Assembly: GCF_016597785.1 (NCBI RefSeq) | Contig: NZ_JAENJG010000001.1 | Location: forward strand, 1,054,001-1,118,000 | DNA from: Leucobacter sp. L43 | Lineage (GTDB): Bacteria > Actinomycetota > Actinomycetes > Actinomycetales > Microbacteriaceae | Reading direction: 5' to 3' | Length of the DNA stretch: 64,000 nt | Shown: positions 15,088 through 24,365 of the stretch, in pieces | How the letters are laid out: each line of letters opens with the position of its first letter | How positions within the stretch are numbered: the first letter of the stretch is position 1 | Made by a program: the position numbers and the translations under genes | Notes under the pieces: generated by a model | The model's input: the letters and a program-made list of their open reading frames with translations, nothing else | The model's database searches: none | What the model was told of the DNA's origin: nothing

Positions 15088-17292
15088 ATGTCTGAACACC
15101 ACGCGTTACCCGCTCACGCCGCGCAGCCGGCAGCACCTCGGCCTCGACGCCGGTGGCTTCGCATCCTCCTGCCCGCCGTACTCATCGTGCTCTGGTTCGC
15201 CGGCGCCGGTGCCGGTGGTCCGCTCTTCGGAAAAGTCGACGAGGTGTCGTCCAACGACCAGACGACGTACCTCCCCTCATCAGCCGATGCCACCGCGGTG
15301 CGCGATGTGCAGGGCGATTTCCTCGGGGACGACTCCATCCCCGCCATCGTGGTGTTCTCCTCGAACGACGGGACCGAACTCACCGACGATCAGCTGCAGG
15401 CCATCGACACGGCGGCCAGCGACGCGACCTCCCTCAGCGGTATCGGCGATGAGAGCTCTCCCGCGATTCCGTCGGAGGACGGACAAGCCGTTCAGCTCTT
15501 CGTGCCCATCGATGCCGACGCGGAAGTCACCGACGTCGTCGCCGAGCTCGGCGAGACGCTGCGCGACGACGCTCCGCCCGGCGTCGATGTGCACGTCACC
15601 GGGCCTGCGGGCTTCACCGCAGATCTCGCAGCTGGCTTCGCCGGCATCGACGGCATCCTCCTGCTCGTGGCGCTCCTCGCAGTGCTCGTCATCCTCGTCA
15701 TCGTCTACCGGTCGCTCCTCCTCCCGCTCATCGTGCTCAGCACGAGCCTGTTCGCGCTCTGCGTCGCGCTCTTCGTCATCTGGCATCTCGCCGACGCCGG
15801 AGTGCTGCTGCTGAGCGGCCAGACTCAGGGCATTCTCTTCATTCTCGTGATCGGCGCCGCGACCGATTACTCACTCCTCCTCGTCGCGCGCTTCCGCGAG
15901 GAGCTGCGTGTGGCGCAGGATCGCGGAGCCGCCGTGATCGCGGCCATCAAGGGCTCGTTCGAGCCGATCCTCGCATCGGGCGGAACGGTGATCGTCGGAC
16001 TGCTCTGCCTGTTGCTGAGCGATCTGAAATCGAACAGCACGCTCGGGCCCGTGGCCGCGATCGGCATTGTGTTCGCCATGCTCGCAGCGCTCACACTGCT
16101 CCCCGCGCTGCTCTTCGCATTCGGTCGGACCGCGTACTGGCCCCGGCGCCCGAAGTTCGAGCCGGAGGTCGTCGCGGCAGAGGACGGCATGCCGACGCGG
16201 GGCATGTGGCGCCGGCTCGCCGAGTGGATCCGACGCCACCCGCGCCCCATCTGGATCATCACCACGGTCGTGCTCGCACTGGGCGCAGCCGGAGTCACGC
16301 AGCTGCAGGCGACCGGCATACCGCAGTCCGACCTCGTCGTCGGGCAGTCCGAGGCTCGCGACGGTCAAGCCGTCCTCGGCGAGCACTTCCCCGGCGGCTC
16401 CGGCAGCCCGGCATACGTGCTCGTCGATGAGGATCGCCTGCAGGAGACCGCAGACACCCTGCTCGCGCAGAACGGCGTCGACAGCGTCGCAGTGACGGCA
16501 GCGGACTCCCCGAGCGGCACCGCGACGGTCACGGAGGACGGCATCCAGGCCTTCGGTCCGCCCGGCACCCCGGCCCCCGAGGCGACGGTGAGCGACGGCA
16601 AGGTGCTGCTGCAGGCGACCCTCGCAGACGCGGCCGATTCCGAGGCCGCGGCAGAGACGATCACCGGCCTGCGCTCCGAGCTCGATGGAACATCGGCGCT
16701 CATCGGCGGCGTCACGGCGACCGCGGTCGACACCAACCAGGCATCGATCCACGACCGGAATCTCATCATCCCGCTGGTGCTCGCGGTGATCCTCGTGATC
16801 CTCATGCTGCTGCTCCGCTCGATCCTCGCCCCCGTCCTGCTGATCCTCACCACGGTGCTCTCGTTCGGCACCGCGCTCGGCGTCGCGGCACTGGTGTTCA
16901 ACCACGGATTCGGATTCCCCGGAGCGGACCCCGCCGTCCCGCTCTACGGCTTCGTCTTCCTCGTCGCTCTGGGCATCGACTACAACATCTTCCTGATGAC
17001 CCGGGTGCGCGAGGAATCCCGACGGCACGGCACTCGAGAGGGAGTGCTCAGAGGACTGACGATCACCGGCGGGGTCATCACGTCCGCCGGCCTCGTGCTC
17101 GCCGCGACCTTCGCCGCACTCTCGGTCATCCCGATTCTGTTCCTCGTGCAGATCGCATTCATCGTCGCCTTCGGCGTGCTGCTCGACACCTTCATCGTGC
17201 GCTCGCTGCTCGTTCCCGCCCTCGCAACCGACATCGGGAAGGCCATCTGGTGGCCTTCGAAGCTGTCGCGCATGGAGAATGGGGAGCGATGA
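15088..17292 (+). CDS. MMPL family (RND superfamily) transporter
   Basis: Protein of 734 aa with the two-half MMPL layout: one helix near residues 25-42, an extracytoplasmic domain, a bundle of helices ending near 340 and a short loop, then helix, second large domain and a second bundle. GAATDYSLLLVARFREEL and ALGIDYNIFLMTRVREES are the paired motifs with the proton-relay Asp. Cargo is unknown: lipids or small toxic compounds are usual. The start is ATG 15088 with GGGAG upstream. It overlaps the next gene (ATGA, 17289-17292). Confidence 0.93.
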   Translation: MSEHHALPAHAAQPAAPRPRRRWLRILLPAVLIVLWFAGAGAGGPLFGKVDEVSSNDQTTYLPSSADATAVRDVQGDFLGDDSIPAIVVFSSNDGTELTDDQLQAIDTAASDATSLSGIGDESSPAIPSEDGQAVQLFVPIDADAEVTDVVAELGETLRDDAPPGVDVHVTGPAGFTADLAAGFAGIDGILLLVALLAVLVILVIVYRSLLLPLIVLSTSLFALCVALFVIWHLADAGVLLLSGQTQGILFILVIGAATDYSLLLVARFREELRVAQDRGAAVIAAIKGSFEPILASGGTVIVGLLCLLLSDLKSNSTLGPVAAIGIVFAMLAALTLLPALLFAFGRTAYWPRRPKFEPEVVAAEDGMPTRGMWRRLAEWIRRHPRPIWIITTVVLALGAAGVTQLQATGIPQSDLVVGQSEARDGQAVLGEHFPGGSGSPAYVLVDEDRLQETADTLLAQNGVDSVAVTAADSPSGTATVTEDGIQAFGPPGTPAPEATVSDGKVLLQATLADAADSEAAAETITGLRSELDGTSALIGGVTATAVDTNQASIHDRNLIIPLVLAVILVILMLLLRSILAPVLLILTTVLSFGTALGVAALVFNHGFGFPGADPAVPLYGFVFLVALGIDYNIFLMTRVREESRRHGTREGVLRGLTITGGVITSAGLVLAATFAALSVIPILFLVQIAFIVAFGVLLDTFIVRSLLVPALATDIGKAIWWPSKLSRMENGER

Positions 17293-18227
17293 CGACCTCC
17301 GACACCTCACCCCAGGCCGCACCCGCCCCACCGCGGGTGGTGATCAGCGGCGCCTCCGGGCTGATCGGAGACGAGCTCGCACGATCGCTCGGCGCCGACG
17401 GCATCGCCGTCACGCGGCTCGTGCGCCGTGCTCCGCGCAGCACGGAGGAGGTCGAGTGGCGCCCCGGCGAGACCCCGCTCGATCCCGCAGTGCTCGCGGG
17501 CGCCCGGGCCGTCATCTGCCTGAACGGGGCCAGCATCGGCAAGCTCCCGTGGACGCGCCGCTATCGGGAGACGCTGCGCGAATCGCGCCTCGCGCCGACG
17601 CGCACCATCGCCAGCGCCATCCGTGAACTCGGCCCGGACGCTCCGACCCTGCTGAGCGCCTCTGCCGTCGGCTTGTACGGCGATCGCCCGCACGAGCGAC
17701 TCACCGAGCGCAGTGCGCCGGGGCGCACGTTCCTCGCCGAGCTCTGCGTCGCGTGGGAGGGTGCGGCGCTCGAAGCCGGGCCACAGGCCCGCGTCGTGCT
17801 GCTGCGGACGGCGCCGCTGATCGACCGGGGCGGGGTGCTGAAACCGCTGCTCCTCCTGACCCGGCTCGGGATCAGCGGGCCCCTCGGAGGCGGGCGACAG
17901 CACTGGCCCTGGATCTCGCTCGCCGACGAGGTTCGCGCGATCCGCCACCTCATCGACAGCGATGTCTCTGGCCCCGTGAACCTGACGGGCCCCGCACCCG
18001 CCACGGCCAACGACACCGGGCGCGCGCTCGCGAGAACACTGCGCCGCCCGTTCGTCGTGCCCGCCCCGGCGTGGGCGTTGCGCCTCGCCCTCGGAAGCGA
18101 CGCCGCAGACGCACTGCTCCTCTCAGACGCCGTCGTCACCCCGGGCGTGCTGCTCGGCTCGGGATTCCGGTTCACGCATCGCACGGTCGAAGAGGCCGTC
18201 GACGCCGCTCTCACCTGCGACCGTTAG
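17289..18227 (+). CDS. TIGR01777 family NAD-dependent epimerase/nucleotide-sugar-like protein
   Basis: Protein of 312 aa. The Rossmann motif reads VISGASGLIGDEL after an alanine/proline-rich lead, followed by LNGASIG and SASAVGLYGDR, and the C-terminal DUF1731-like part (VVPAPAWALRLALGSDAADALLLSDAVVTPGVLLGSGF) is typical of the YfcH/SULA group. Its start overlaps the MMPL stop, so both proteins are translated together. Reaction unknown. It meets the MarR gene tail to tail with a 4-nt overlap. Confidence 0.88.
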   Translation: MTTSDTSPQAAPAPPRVVISGASGLIGDELARSLGADGIAVTRLVRRAPRSTEEVEWRPGETPLDPAVLAGARAVICLNGASIGKLPWTRRYRETLRESRLAPTRTIASAIRELGPDAPTLLSASAVGLYGDRPHERLTERSAPGRTFLAELCVAWEGAALEAGPQARVVLLRTAPLIDRGGVLKPLLLLTRLGISGPLGGGRQHWPWISLADEVRAIRHLIDSDVSGPVNLTGPAPATANDTGRALARTLRRPFVVPAPAWALRLALGSDAADALLLSDAVVTPGVLLGSGFRFTHRTVEEAVDAALTCDR

Positions 18228-18685
18228 ACGTCGAGGTCGATCGCCGCGCCCATCGCCCGAAAGGCGCGCTCCGCGATCGCAAGCTCCTCGACCGAGAACC
18301 CGGTCATCGCCTCCCGCATCGCGACCAACTGCGGCGCGAAGCGGCGGAAGAACTCGTGGCGCGCCGCATCCGTCAGCTCGATCACCCTGGCACGGCGATC
18401 GCTCGGATGCGGAGCACGGCGCACGTGCCCCGAAGCGCTGAGGCGATCCAGCAGCTTCGTCGTCGACGCGGTCGAGATGCGCAGGTGCGTTGAGAGATCG
18501 CGAGGGCTGACCGGACGCCCCTCCTCCTCGCGGATGATGAGGAGGCGCAGCGCGGCGAGGTCGCTGGCGTTCATCGCCATGCCCTGCTTCATGCCCGCCG
18601 ACATCCGATCGTGGGAGTCGCCGAATCCGCGCACCGCGCGCATCAGGGAGAGCACGAGGGCGTCGCGCTCATCGTCGCCATGCAT
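18224..18685 (-). CDS. MarR-family transcriptional regulator
   Basis: Protein of 153 aa with the winged-helix core ASDLAALRLLIIREEEGRPVSPRDLSTHLRISTASTTKLLDRLSASGHVRR and a wing DRRARVIELT. Convergent with the MMPL-epimerase pair, it is the likely controller of that exporter, though no copy of the 15048 palindrome was found in front of its own start. AGGAG lies about 12 nt upstream of the ATG. Confidence 0.9.
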   Translation of the reverse strand: MHGDDERDALVLSLMRAVRGFGDSHDRMSAGMKQGMAMNASDLAALRLLIIREEEGRPVSPRDLSTHLRISTASTTKLLDRLSASGHVRRAPHPSDRRARVIELTDAARHEFFRRFAPQLVAMREAMTGFSVEELAIAERAFRAMGAAIDLDV

Positions 18686-18778
18686 CGTTCGCCGTCACTC
18701 CTGATCATCCCGATCGCCGGGCGCGACGACATCGCCGCATCGGAATAATACCGCCTCCGGCACGCGCGGAACCGCAGG

Positions 18779-19165
18779 TCAGAGGATGAGTGCGAAGAGC
18801 AGTACGAGGATCGCGAGCAGCGGGAGCGCTCCCTGCTTCACCGCTGCTCCGCGCTTGTCGGGCGACGTCGCGAACAGCACGACCGCGGCCGCGAGCATCG
18901 ACCCCGTACCCGCGAAGGCCAGGGCGTACCCGACAGGCCCGCCGACGAGGAGCGCGAGGCCGACTCCGACCAGTGCGATCAGCGCCAGGAAGAGGTTGTA
19001 GAACCCCTGGTTGAACGCCATCTCCTTCGTCGCTTCCGCTTGTTCCGCGGTCAATCCGAAGGTGGCTCGAGTCTTCGCGCTCGTCCAGGTGACTGATTCC
19101 ATCCAGAAGATGTAGACGTGCAGCAGTGCGGCCAGAGCGGCGAGCACCAAACCGAATACGACCAT
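18779..19165 (-). CDS. DUF1304 family membrane protein
   Basis: Protein of 128 aa with four hydrophobic segments and the family motif FWMESVTWTS near residues 20-29 and FNQGFYNLFLALIA in the second helix. Function unknown. GAAGGTG serves as SD. It follows the ABC-F gene on the same strand with a 94-nt gap, so it may share that transcript or have its own promoter. Confidence 0.88.
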   Translation of the reverse strand: MVVFGLVLAALAALLHVYIFWMESVTWTSAKTRATFGLTAEQAEATKEMAFNQGFYNLFLALIALVGVGLALLVGGPVGYALAFAGTGSMLAAAVVLFATSPDKRGAAVKQGALPLLAILVLLFALIL

Positions 19166-19259
19166 GACTGCACCTTCATCCGTCAGTGACCCGTGTGTGT
19201 CGGAATTCAGACTACCGGCGACGGCCGGGGCGGGCGCGATCGCTCCTCGCCCGAGATCA

Positions 19260-20861
19260 TCATGCCGGCAGTTCAGGGCGCTCTCGGAGCACCCCGTGCG
19301 CGTCGATCTCGATGACCGTGTCGATCCGGAGGGTGTCGAGGAACGCGATGTCGTGACTCACGATGAGGATCGCCCCGCGATACGCGTTCAGCGCGTCGGT
19401 GAGCTGACCGATGCTCGCGAGATCGAGGTTGTTCGTCGGCTCATCGAGGATCAGCACCTCGGCGGGCGGATCTGCGAGCAGGAGGCGCGCGAGCGACACC
19501 CGGAACCGTTCACCGCCTGAGAGCGAGCCGACCGGCCGATCTGCACTCGAGCCGCGCAGAAGGAGTCGCGCGAGACCGTTGCGTATCGCTCCGGGCGGGG
19601 TAACGGGCGCGACAGCCTGCACGTTCTCGAGCGCACTCGCCGTGTCGATGAGCCCATCCAGACGCTGCGGTAGATACCCGAAGCGATTCGTCAGGAGCCG
19701 CCCGGTCGGCCCGGCACCGCTGCTCCCCCGCACCAGGCGCTCGAGCAGCGTCGACTTACCCGTGCCATTCGCGCCGACGAGTGCGACTCGCTCTGGGCCC
19801 TGCACCACGATCGGATGATCGGCGCCGTCGAATTCGATGAGTCGACGCCCCCGGGGCACCGAGGGGTCTGGCAGATCGACGGAGATGCGTTCATCTCGGC
19901 GCACCCGGGCATCGGCGTCGTCCACGGCGGCCTGCGCGGCCCGGACGTGCGCATCGAGCGACGAGCGCATCGAACCGGCCGCGACCTGTGCGCTGTTCGC
20001 CCGGCGGCCGGCGAGGATCTTCGGGATGTCACCGCTCAGCTGCGTCTTGCGACCCGCGCGTTCACGGCGCGCCAGCTTCGTCTCCGCCTCGACGCGTTGC
20101 CGCTTCTCGACCTTCAGCGCCTGCTGCGCTGCGCGCGCCGCCTGCTCTGCCGCTGCCTGCTCCACTTCGCGGTGCTCGCGCCATGCGCTGAACGGCCCGC
20201 CGAACGTGCTGAGCCCACCGTCGTGAATCTCCGCCGTGTGCTCCATGCGTTCGAGCAGTTCGACATCGTGGCTGACGACGATCAGCGTGCCAGGCCAGTC
20301 GTCCACGAACTCTCCCAGTCGTGCGCGCGTCGACCGATCGAGATTGTTCGTCGGCTCGTCGAGCAGGGTGATCGGCGCACGACGCAGTCGCAGGCCCGTG
20401 ATCGCGATGAGCATCGCCTCCCCGCCCGAGACGGTCGCCACGCTGCGGTCCAGATCAGTGGTCGAGAAGCCGATGCGATCCAGCGCCTCTGCGGCCCGGG
20501 ATTCGATATCCCAGTCGTCGCCGACCGCATCGAAATGGCGCACGTCGACGTCTCCGGACTCGATGGCGCGAAGTCCGTCGAGTGTGCGCTCGATGCCGAG
20601 CAGCGCCGCGATCGTCTGGCCCCGGTGCAGCGTGAGCAACTGCGGCAAGGCGGCGACATCTCCGACGGCCGAGATGGAGCCGGAGGTGGGCTTGAGCGTC
20701 CCGGCGATCAACTTGAGCAGGGTCGACTTGCCGGCGCCGTTTCTCCCGGTCAGGCCGGTGCGACCCGATGGGAACGTTCCCGAGACGTCGACGAGCGCCG
20801 GGGAGCCGTCAGGCCAGTGGTATGAAAGTCGATGCAGCGAAATCGCTGATGATGCGGACAT
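19260..20861 (-). CDS. ABC-F family ATPase (ribosome-associated type)
   Basis: Protein of 533 aa with two nucleotide-binding domains and no membrane segments, the mark of ABC-F proteins that act on the ribosome. Walker A motifs are GRNGAGKST (39-47) and GANGTGKST in the second half; signatures are VSGGE and LSGGE, each followed by a DEPTNNLD Walker B. Between them is a charged helical linker rich in Ala, Glu, Arg and Lys. It could be a housekeeping translation factor or an antibiotic-resistance type; the linker length does not settle this. A 16-codon frame ending in three arginines lies upstream. Confidence 0.9.
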   Translation of the reverse strand: MSASSAISLHRLSYHWPDGSPALVDVSGTFPSGRTGLTGRNGAGKSTLLKLIAGTLKPTSGSISAVGDVAALPQLLTLHRGQTIAALLGIERTLDGLRAIESGDVDVRHFDAVGDDWDIESRAAEALDRIGFSTTDLDRSVATVSGGEAMLIAITGLRLRRAPITLLDEPTNNLDRSTRARLGEFVDDWPGTLIVVSHDVELLERMEHTAEIHDGGLSTFGGPFSAWREHREVEQAAAEQAARAAQQALKVEKRQRVEAETKLARRERAGRKTQLSGDIPKILAGRRANSAQVAAGSMRSSLDAHVRAAQAAVDDADARVRRDERISVDLPDPSVPRGRRLIEFDGADHPIVVQGPERVALVGANGTGKSTLLERLVRGSSGAGPTGRLLTNRFGYLPQRLDGLIDTASALENVQAVAPVTPPGAIRNGLARLLLRGSSADRPVGSLSGGERFRVSLARLLLADPPAEVLILDEPTNNLDLASIGQLTDALNAYRGAILIVSHDIAFLDTLRIDTVIEIDAHGVLRERPELPA

Positions 20862-20954
20862 GCAGACTCATTTCAGGTCAACCCGGCGACCGCCGAACGG
20901 TGCGGCGCGCAAACGGGGAGGGAACAGAGGGATCTCACCTGATCCGCTCGACGC

Positions 20955-21005
20955 TCAACGGCGTCGTGCGGCGGCGGATGAAGTTCTGTCGACCTCGATA
21001 TCCAT
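20955..21005 (-). other. Possible leader peptide frame upstream of the ABC-F gene
   Basis: ATG at 21005 opens a 16-codon frame (MDIEVDRTSSAAARRR) ending at TGA, 93 nt before the ABC-F start. It has no good SD. Antibiotic-inducible ABC-F genes are often controlled by short leader frames, but chance is a real alternative. Confidence 0.25.
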
Positions 21006-21037
21006 GTGAGGAATTCTACCCGAACGCGCGATTCCCG

Positions 21038-22237
21038 CTACCCCCGGCGAAGCCGCACGACGCAGGCGACACCGGCGAACACGATCACCACGGCCCCGTA
21101 CCCGAAGGCCACCGGGGTGAGCCCGATGAATTGCACGAGCAAGCCGGCGATCACGGTGGGCACCCCGAATGCGAGATATGAGACGAGGAAGATCACCGCG
21201 AAGACGTCAGCGCGCTGGGTCGCGGGAATGTGCGGCGCGAGCGAACTCACCACGCCGAAGAACGCGGTGCCGAACCCCGAACCGGTGATGGCCACCGCAA
21301 CGAGGTATCCGGGAAGGGAGCCTGCGGCGAGCGCGACCAACGAGCACGCAGTGCCGATCGCGAGCGCAGCCGCGCCGTACACCGCTATCACCCGAGCCGA
21401 GCGCCTCCGGAGCAGGAATGCGGCGACGGCGCCGGCGCCCGCGAGCACGCCGACCGAGAGCCCTTGCCAGACGTGCGCTTCTCCCCCGAGCTCGACGTGC
21501 ACGATGCTCGCCCCGAGCGAGAGGAACAGGCCGCCGGTCGCCCAGCCGGCGAAGATCGCCGGTGCGCCCTGCATGAACTCGACGCGCATCTCGCTCGGCA
21601 CGGTGAGCCGGAACTGGAGCGACCGCAGGGCGCCCGGTGAGCGAGGCGCGGTCTCGGGCACGAACCGGAAGAGCACTGCCAGCACGACGTAGATCGCCGA
21701 GAGCGGGCCGAAGATCGCGGTCATCGCGTTCTCGGCGGCGTCGAGTGCGATTCCTGCTGCCAGAGCGCCGATTCCGAGCCCCAGCATCGGCGCGACCGCG
21801 TTCCACACGGCCGCAGAGCCCGGACGCTTCGGGGATTCGAGGTCGGTGATCGCTGCGGAGACGGCCGAGAGCAGCAGGCCACTCGCGATCCCCTGCAGCA
21901 CGCGAGCGATGACCAAGAGCGGCACGGATTCCGCGTGCCAGAACACGACGATGCTCGCCGCGAGCAAGAGCAGGCCGACGCTCGCAACCGGACGTCGGCC
22001 GACGTGGTCGGAGAGGGAGCCGGCAGTGAGCAGCGTGCAGAGCAGCGCGAGCGCGTACACCGCGAAGATCGCCGTGGTGACGAGCGCTGAGAACCCGATC
22101 GTCTCGGCGAGCACGGGGTAGAAGGGAGACGGCGCACTCGCTCCGGCCATCATGGCCGTGATGCTCGTGATCGACAGCGCGAAGCCGAATCGTCTCCGGC
22201 GAAGTGGATCGCCTGCGTCAGCAACTCGAGCGGTCAC
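21038..22237 (-). CDS. MFS transporter (drug:H+ antiporter-like)
   Basis: Protein of 399 aa with twelve predicted hydrophobic segments. The loop 2-3 motif SDHVGRRPVASVG is the MFS motif A. Start at GTG 22237, supported by a GGGGGAAG SD; upstream in-frame sequence runs into the preceding gene and lacks similarity. Substrate unknown. A perfect 11-bp inverted repeat (22247-22274) occupies the gap to the glycosyltransferase gene and could bind a repressor. Confidence 0.87.
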   Translation of the reverse strand: MTARVADAGDPLRRRRFGFALSITSITAMMAGASAPSPFYPVLAETIGFSALVTTAIFAVYALALLCTLLTAGSLSDHVGRRPVASVGLLLLAASIVVFWHAESVPLLVIARVLQGIASGLLLSAVSAAITDLESPKRPGSAAVWNAVAPMLGLGIGALAAGIALDAAENAMTAIFGPLSAIYVVLAVLFRFVPETAPRSPGALRSLQFRLTVPSEMRVEFMQGAPAIFAGWATGGLFLSLGASIVHVELGGEAHVWQGLSVGVLAGAGAVAAFLLRRRSARVIAVYGAAALAIGTACSLVALAAGSLPGYLVAVAITGSGFGTAFFGVVSSLAPHIPATQRADVFAVIFLVSYLAFGVPTVIAGLLVQFIGLTPVAFGYGAVVIVFAGVACVVRLRRG

Positions 22238-22246
22238 GCTTCCCCC

Positions 22247-22274
22247 GTTCAGTTCGAACAAGCTCGAACTGAAC
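22247..22274 (-). promoter_or_regulatory. Perfect 11-bp inverted repeat between glycosyltransferase and MFS genes
   Basis: GTTCAGTTCGA and TCGAACTGAAC (22247-22257 and 22264-22274) with a 6-nt spacer, starting 4 nt after the glycosyltransferase stop and ending 10 nt before the MFS GTG. It may be an operator, a terminator lacking a U tract, or an RNA hairpin that masks the MFS ribosome binding site. Confidence 0.5.
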
Positions 22275-22278
22275 GAGC

Positions 22279-24258
22279 CTAGTCGCTTTCGGATCGAACC
22301 TCGCGCCGTGCGCCGTTCGTGCTGCCTCGAGTCGTCGCACGAGCGGCGTGCTCGACCGTCGGAGCGCGCTTCTCGGTCACATCGAACTCCTCGCGGTACG
22401 CGCCGATGAGCAGCCGGTACTGCGCCACCAGGGCGCTCGCGGTGTTGTAGCAGAGGAGCGTGACGGGGAGCAGCACCCACTGGGCGAGCATGCCGAAGCC
22501 GCGCAACCGGGAGACGCCGGGCGGGCGCTCGGGAGTCAGCAGCAGCGTCAGCACGACCGTCACCGCGACTCCGACGAGAGCGAAGCGCTGCACCGCGCCG
22601 ATCATTCCCGGGAGTTCAGCGGCGAGTTGCGCCACGGAGAACGGCGGCGTCGCCACGATGTGCTGCAACGGGTTCGGGCCGGCGAACGCTGATCCCCGCA
22701 CGGCTTCCACGGCTGCGGAGAACGGGATCCCGAGGGCGTGCGTGGCCCACGCCGCACCGTTGGCACTCGCGCTCCCGGCCTCCCGCAGCACCATCGCGAG
22801 GGGCGTCCCCGCTCCGCCCGAGATGCTTCCGACGATGATCGGAATCCACGCCCCGAACGCGACCATCGGCGCGATGCACGCGAGTGTCACGTGCGAGTCG
22901 AGCAGCGTCGCGAATCGGACGAGGGTTGTTCGGAACGGCGCCCTGCGATCCTTCGCGAACAGCCGCGTTCCGACGAAGGCGATATCCGATGCCCCGTACG
23001 CCCACCGGCACAGTTGCGTGAACTGGGCGCGCAGGGTGCGGGCGAACGACGCGCCGAGCACCGCGTCCTGCATGATGGGCAGGTGGATGGGAGTCACCCC
23101 GTACCGTCCGTCGAAGTGGAAGTAGCTGCGCCAGTACTGGTGTCCGTCCTCGACGATGGTGCGTCGGCTCCAGTAATCCATCCCGATGAGCGCGCTCAGA
23201 GGTTGCGAATGCGACGCGAAGTTGCGCAACGTGCGCGGTCGGACGGTGGAGATGAGGTTCCAGAGCGTGTTGCCGGCCGCCACGACTCGCGTGGGCGCCG
23301 GTGCGTGCCAGAGGTTGTTGACGAAGGTCGAAATCGGCTGATACGAACGCCGGGCGCGATCAGGGTCGAGCACGAACGCGTACGTGACGTTCTCGAAGTA
23401 GTTCGGGTGCACGCGGTTGTCGCAATCGAGCGTGGTGACGACGACCTCGGCAGCCGGGATCTCGCGCCTGTGCAACCAGATGCGGAGCTGCCTGGCGGCA
23501 TACGTGATGTTCGCCCCCTTGCCCGTGATCTCGTCAGCGAGGCCGGCTGGATGCTCCACTGCGAGAAAACCCGCGAAGCGGTCGGCATACTGCTCGCGCA
23601 ATCGCATGGCGCTCGCACGCACGTCAGCACCGCCCCGCTCTTCATAGGCGAAGACGACGACCAGCCGCTCAGCCCCTGAAGCGGCCGCGAGCGACCGGAA
23701 GCTCGATGCGATCACCTCGAACGGCTCGTTGTAGGCGGCCACGATGACCGCATGCACGACACTCGAAGGCAGCGGGAAATCTTCCGGATGAGCCGACACC
23801 CGTCGCAAGAACCTCCGATGCGCTGCGGCGAACGGCTCGGGCAGGCGTCGAACCGCTGGCCCGGCGATTCGCTCCAGCGACCCCGTCGGCCGCATGCGCG
23901 CAAGCCGGACCGCGGTCTCGGTCTCGATCACAACGCCGGCCCAGTCGATCTGTTCGGCGCAGCGCAGACGCCGAAACCCGCGAAGCGCGTCGACACCGCC
24001 GCGCGCAGCGCGAACCAGCGTGGTCGCGATGAACGCGATGACGAAGAGCATGCCGAGACGGAGATCGATGCAGGAGAGCAGGATCGCCAGCACGGGCACG
24101 CTGAAGCTGAGGAGCGCCGGCAGCATCTCGAAGAATCGGTAGCGGGCGCTTCGACGGCCCCGCGGGATCTCGTTGCGGAGGTCAGCCTCAGGGGTGACCT
24201 CCGGCTCGAAGCCAGCGTCAGGGAACTCGAACCGAGGAGTGGAAACGCACCTGCTCAC
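22279..24258 (-). CDS. Membrane glycosyltransferase, family 2
   Basis: Protein of 659 aa. Two hydrophobic segments near residues 45-85 precede a GT-2 domain with AAYNEP, the DxD-type TTLDCDN, an IVEDGHQYW acceptor motif and QLCRWAYG (QxxRW-like), followed by about four C-terminal helices. This is the layout of processive or lipid-linked cell-envelope glycosyltransferases. Sugar and acceptor unknown. Start GTG 24258: TACACT lies 7 nt upstream, pointing to a leaderless transcript. The C-terminus is basic and low in complexity. Confidence 0.85.
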   Translation of the reverse strand: MSRCVSTPRFEFPDAGFEPEVTPEADLRNEIPRGRRSARYRFFEMLPALLSFSVPVLAILLSCIDLRLGMLFVIAFIATTLVRAARGGVDALRGFRRLRCAEQIDWAGVVIETETAVRLARMRPTGSLERIAGPAVRRLPEPFAAAHRRFLRRVSAHPEDFPLPSSVVHAVIVAAYNEPFEVIASSFRSLAAASGAERLVVVFAYEERGGADVRASAMRLREQYADRFAGFLAVEHPAGLADEITGKGANITYAARQLRIWLHRREIPAAEVVVTTLDCDNRVHPNYFENVTYAFVLDPDRARRSYQPISTFVNNLWHAPAPTRVVAAGNTLWNLISTVRPRTLRNFASHSQPLSALIGMDYWSRRTIVEDGHQYWRSYFHFDGRYGVTPIHLPIMQDAVLGASFARTLRAQFTQLCRWAYGASDIAFVGTRLFAKDRRAPFRTTLVRFATLLDSHVTLACIAPMVAFGAWIPIIVGSISGGAGTPLAMVLREAGSASANGAAWATHALGIPFSAAVEAVRGSAFAGPNPLQHIVATPPFSVAQLAAELPGMIGAVQRFALVGVAVTVVLTLLLTPERPPGVSRLRGFGMLAQWVLLPVTLLCYNTASALVAQYRLLIGAYREEFDVTEKRAPTVEHAARATTRGSTNGARREVRSESD

Positions 24259-24365
24259 CGAACCGAGTGTATGGTCTGCTGACCGGGAAAAACGGCCTGC
24301 TCACGCGCTGTTCACCCGGCGTTGATCGCGCGTTCGCGGACACGTTCATGCGCGTTCGGGGCGGC

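Noticed and set aside
15871..17331. 486-codon open frame on the minus strand opposite the MMPL gene
   Set aside because: It is antisense to a clear transporter, extremely rich in Asp, Arg, Glu and His, and has no family resemblance: a typical GC-rich shadow frame.
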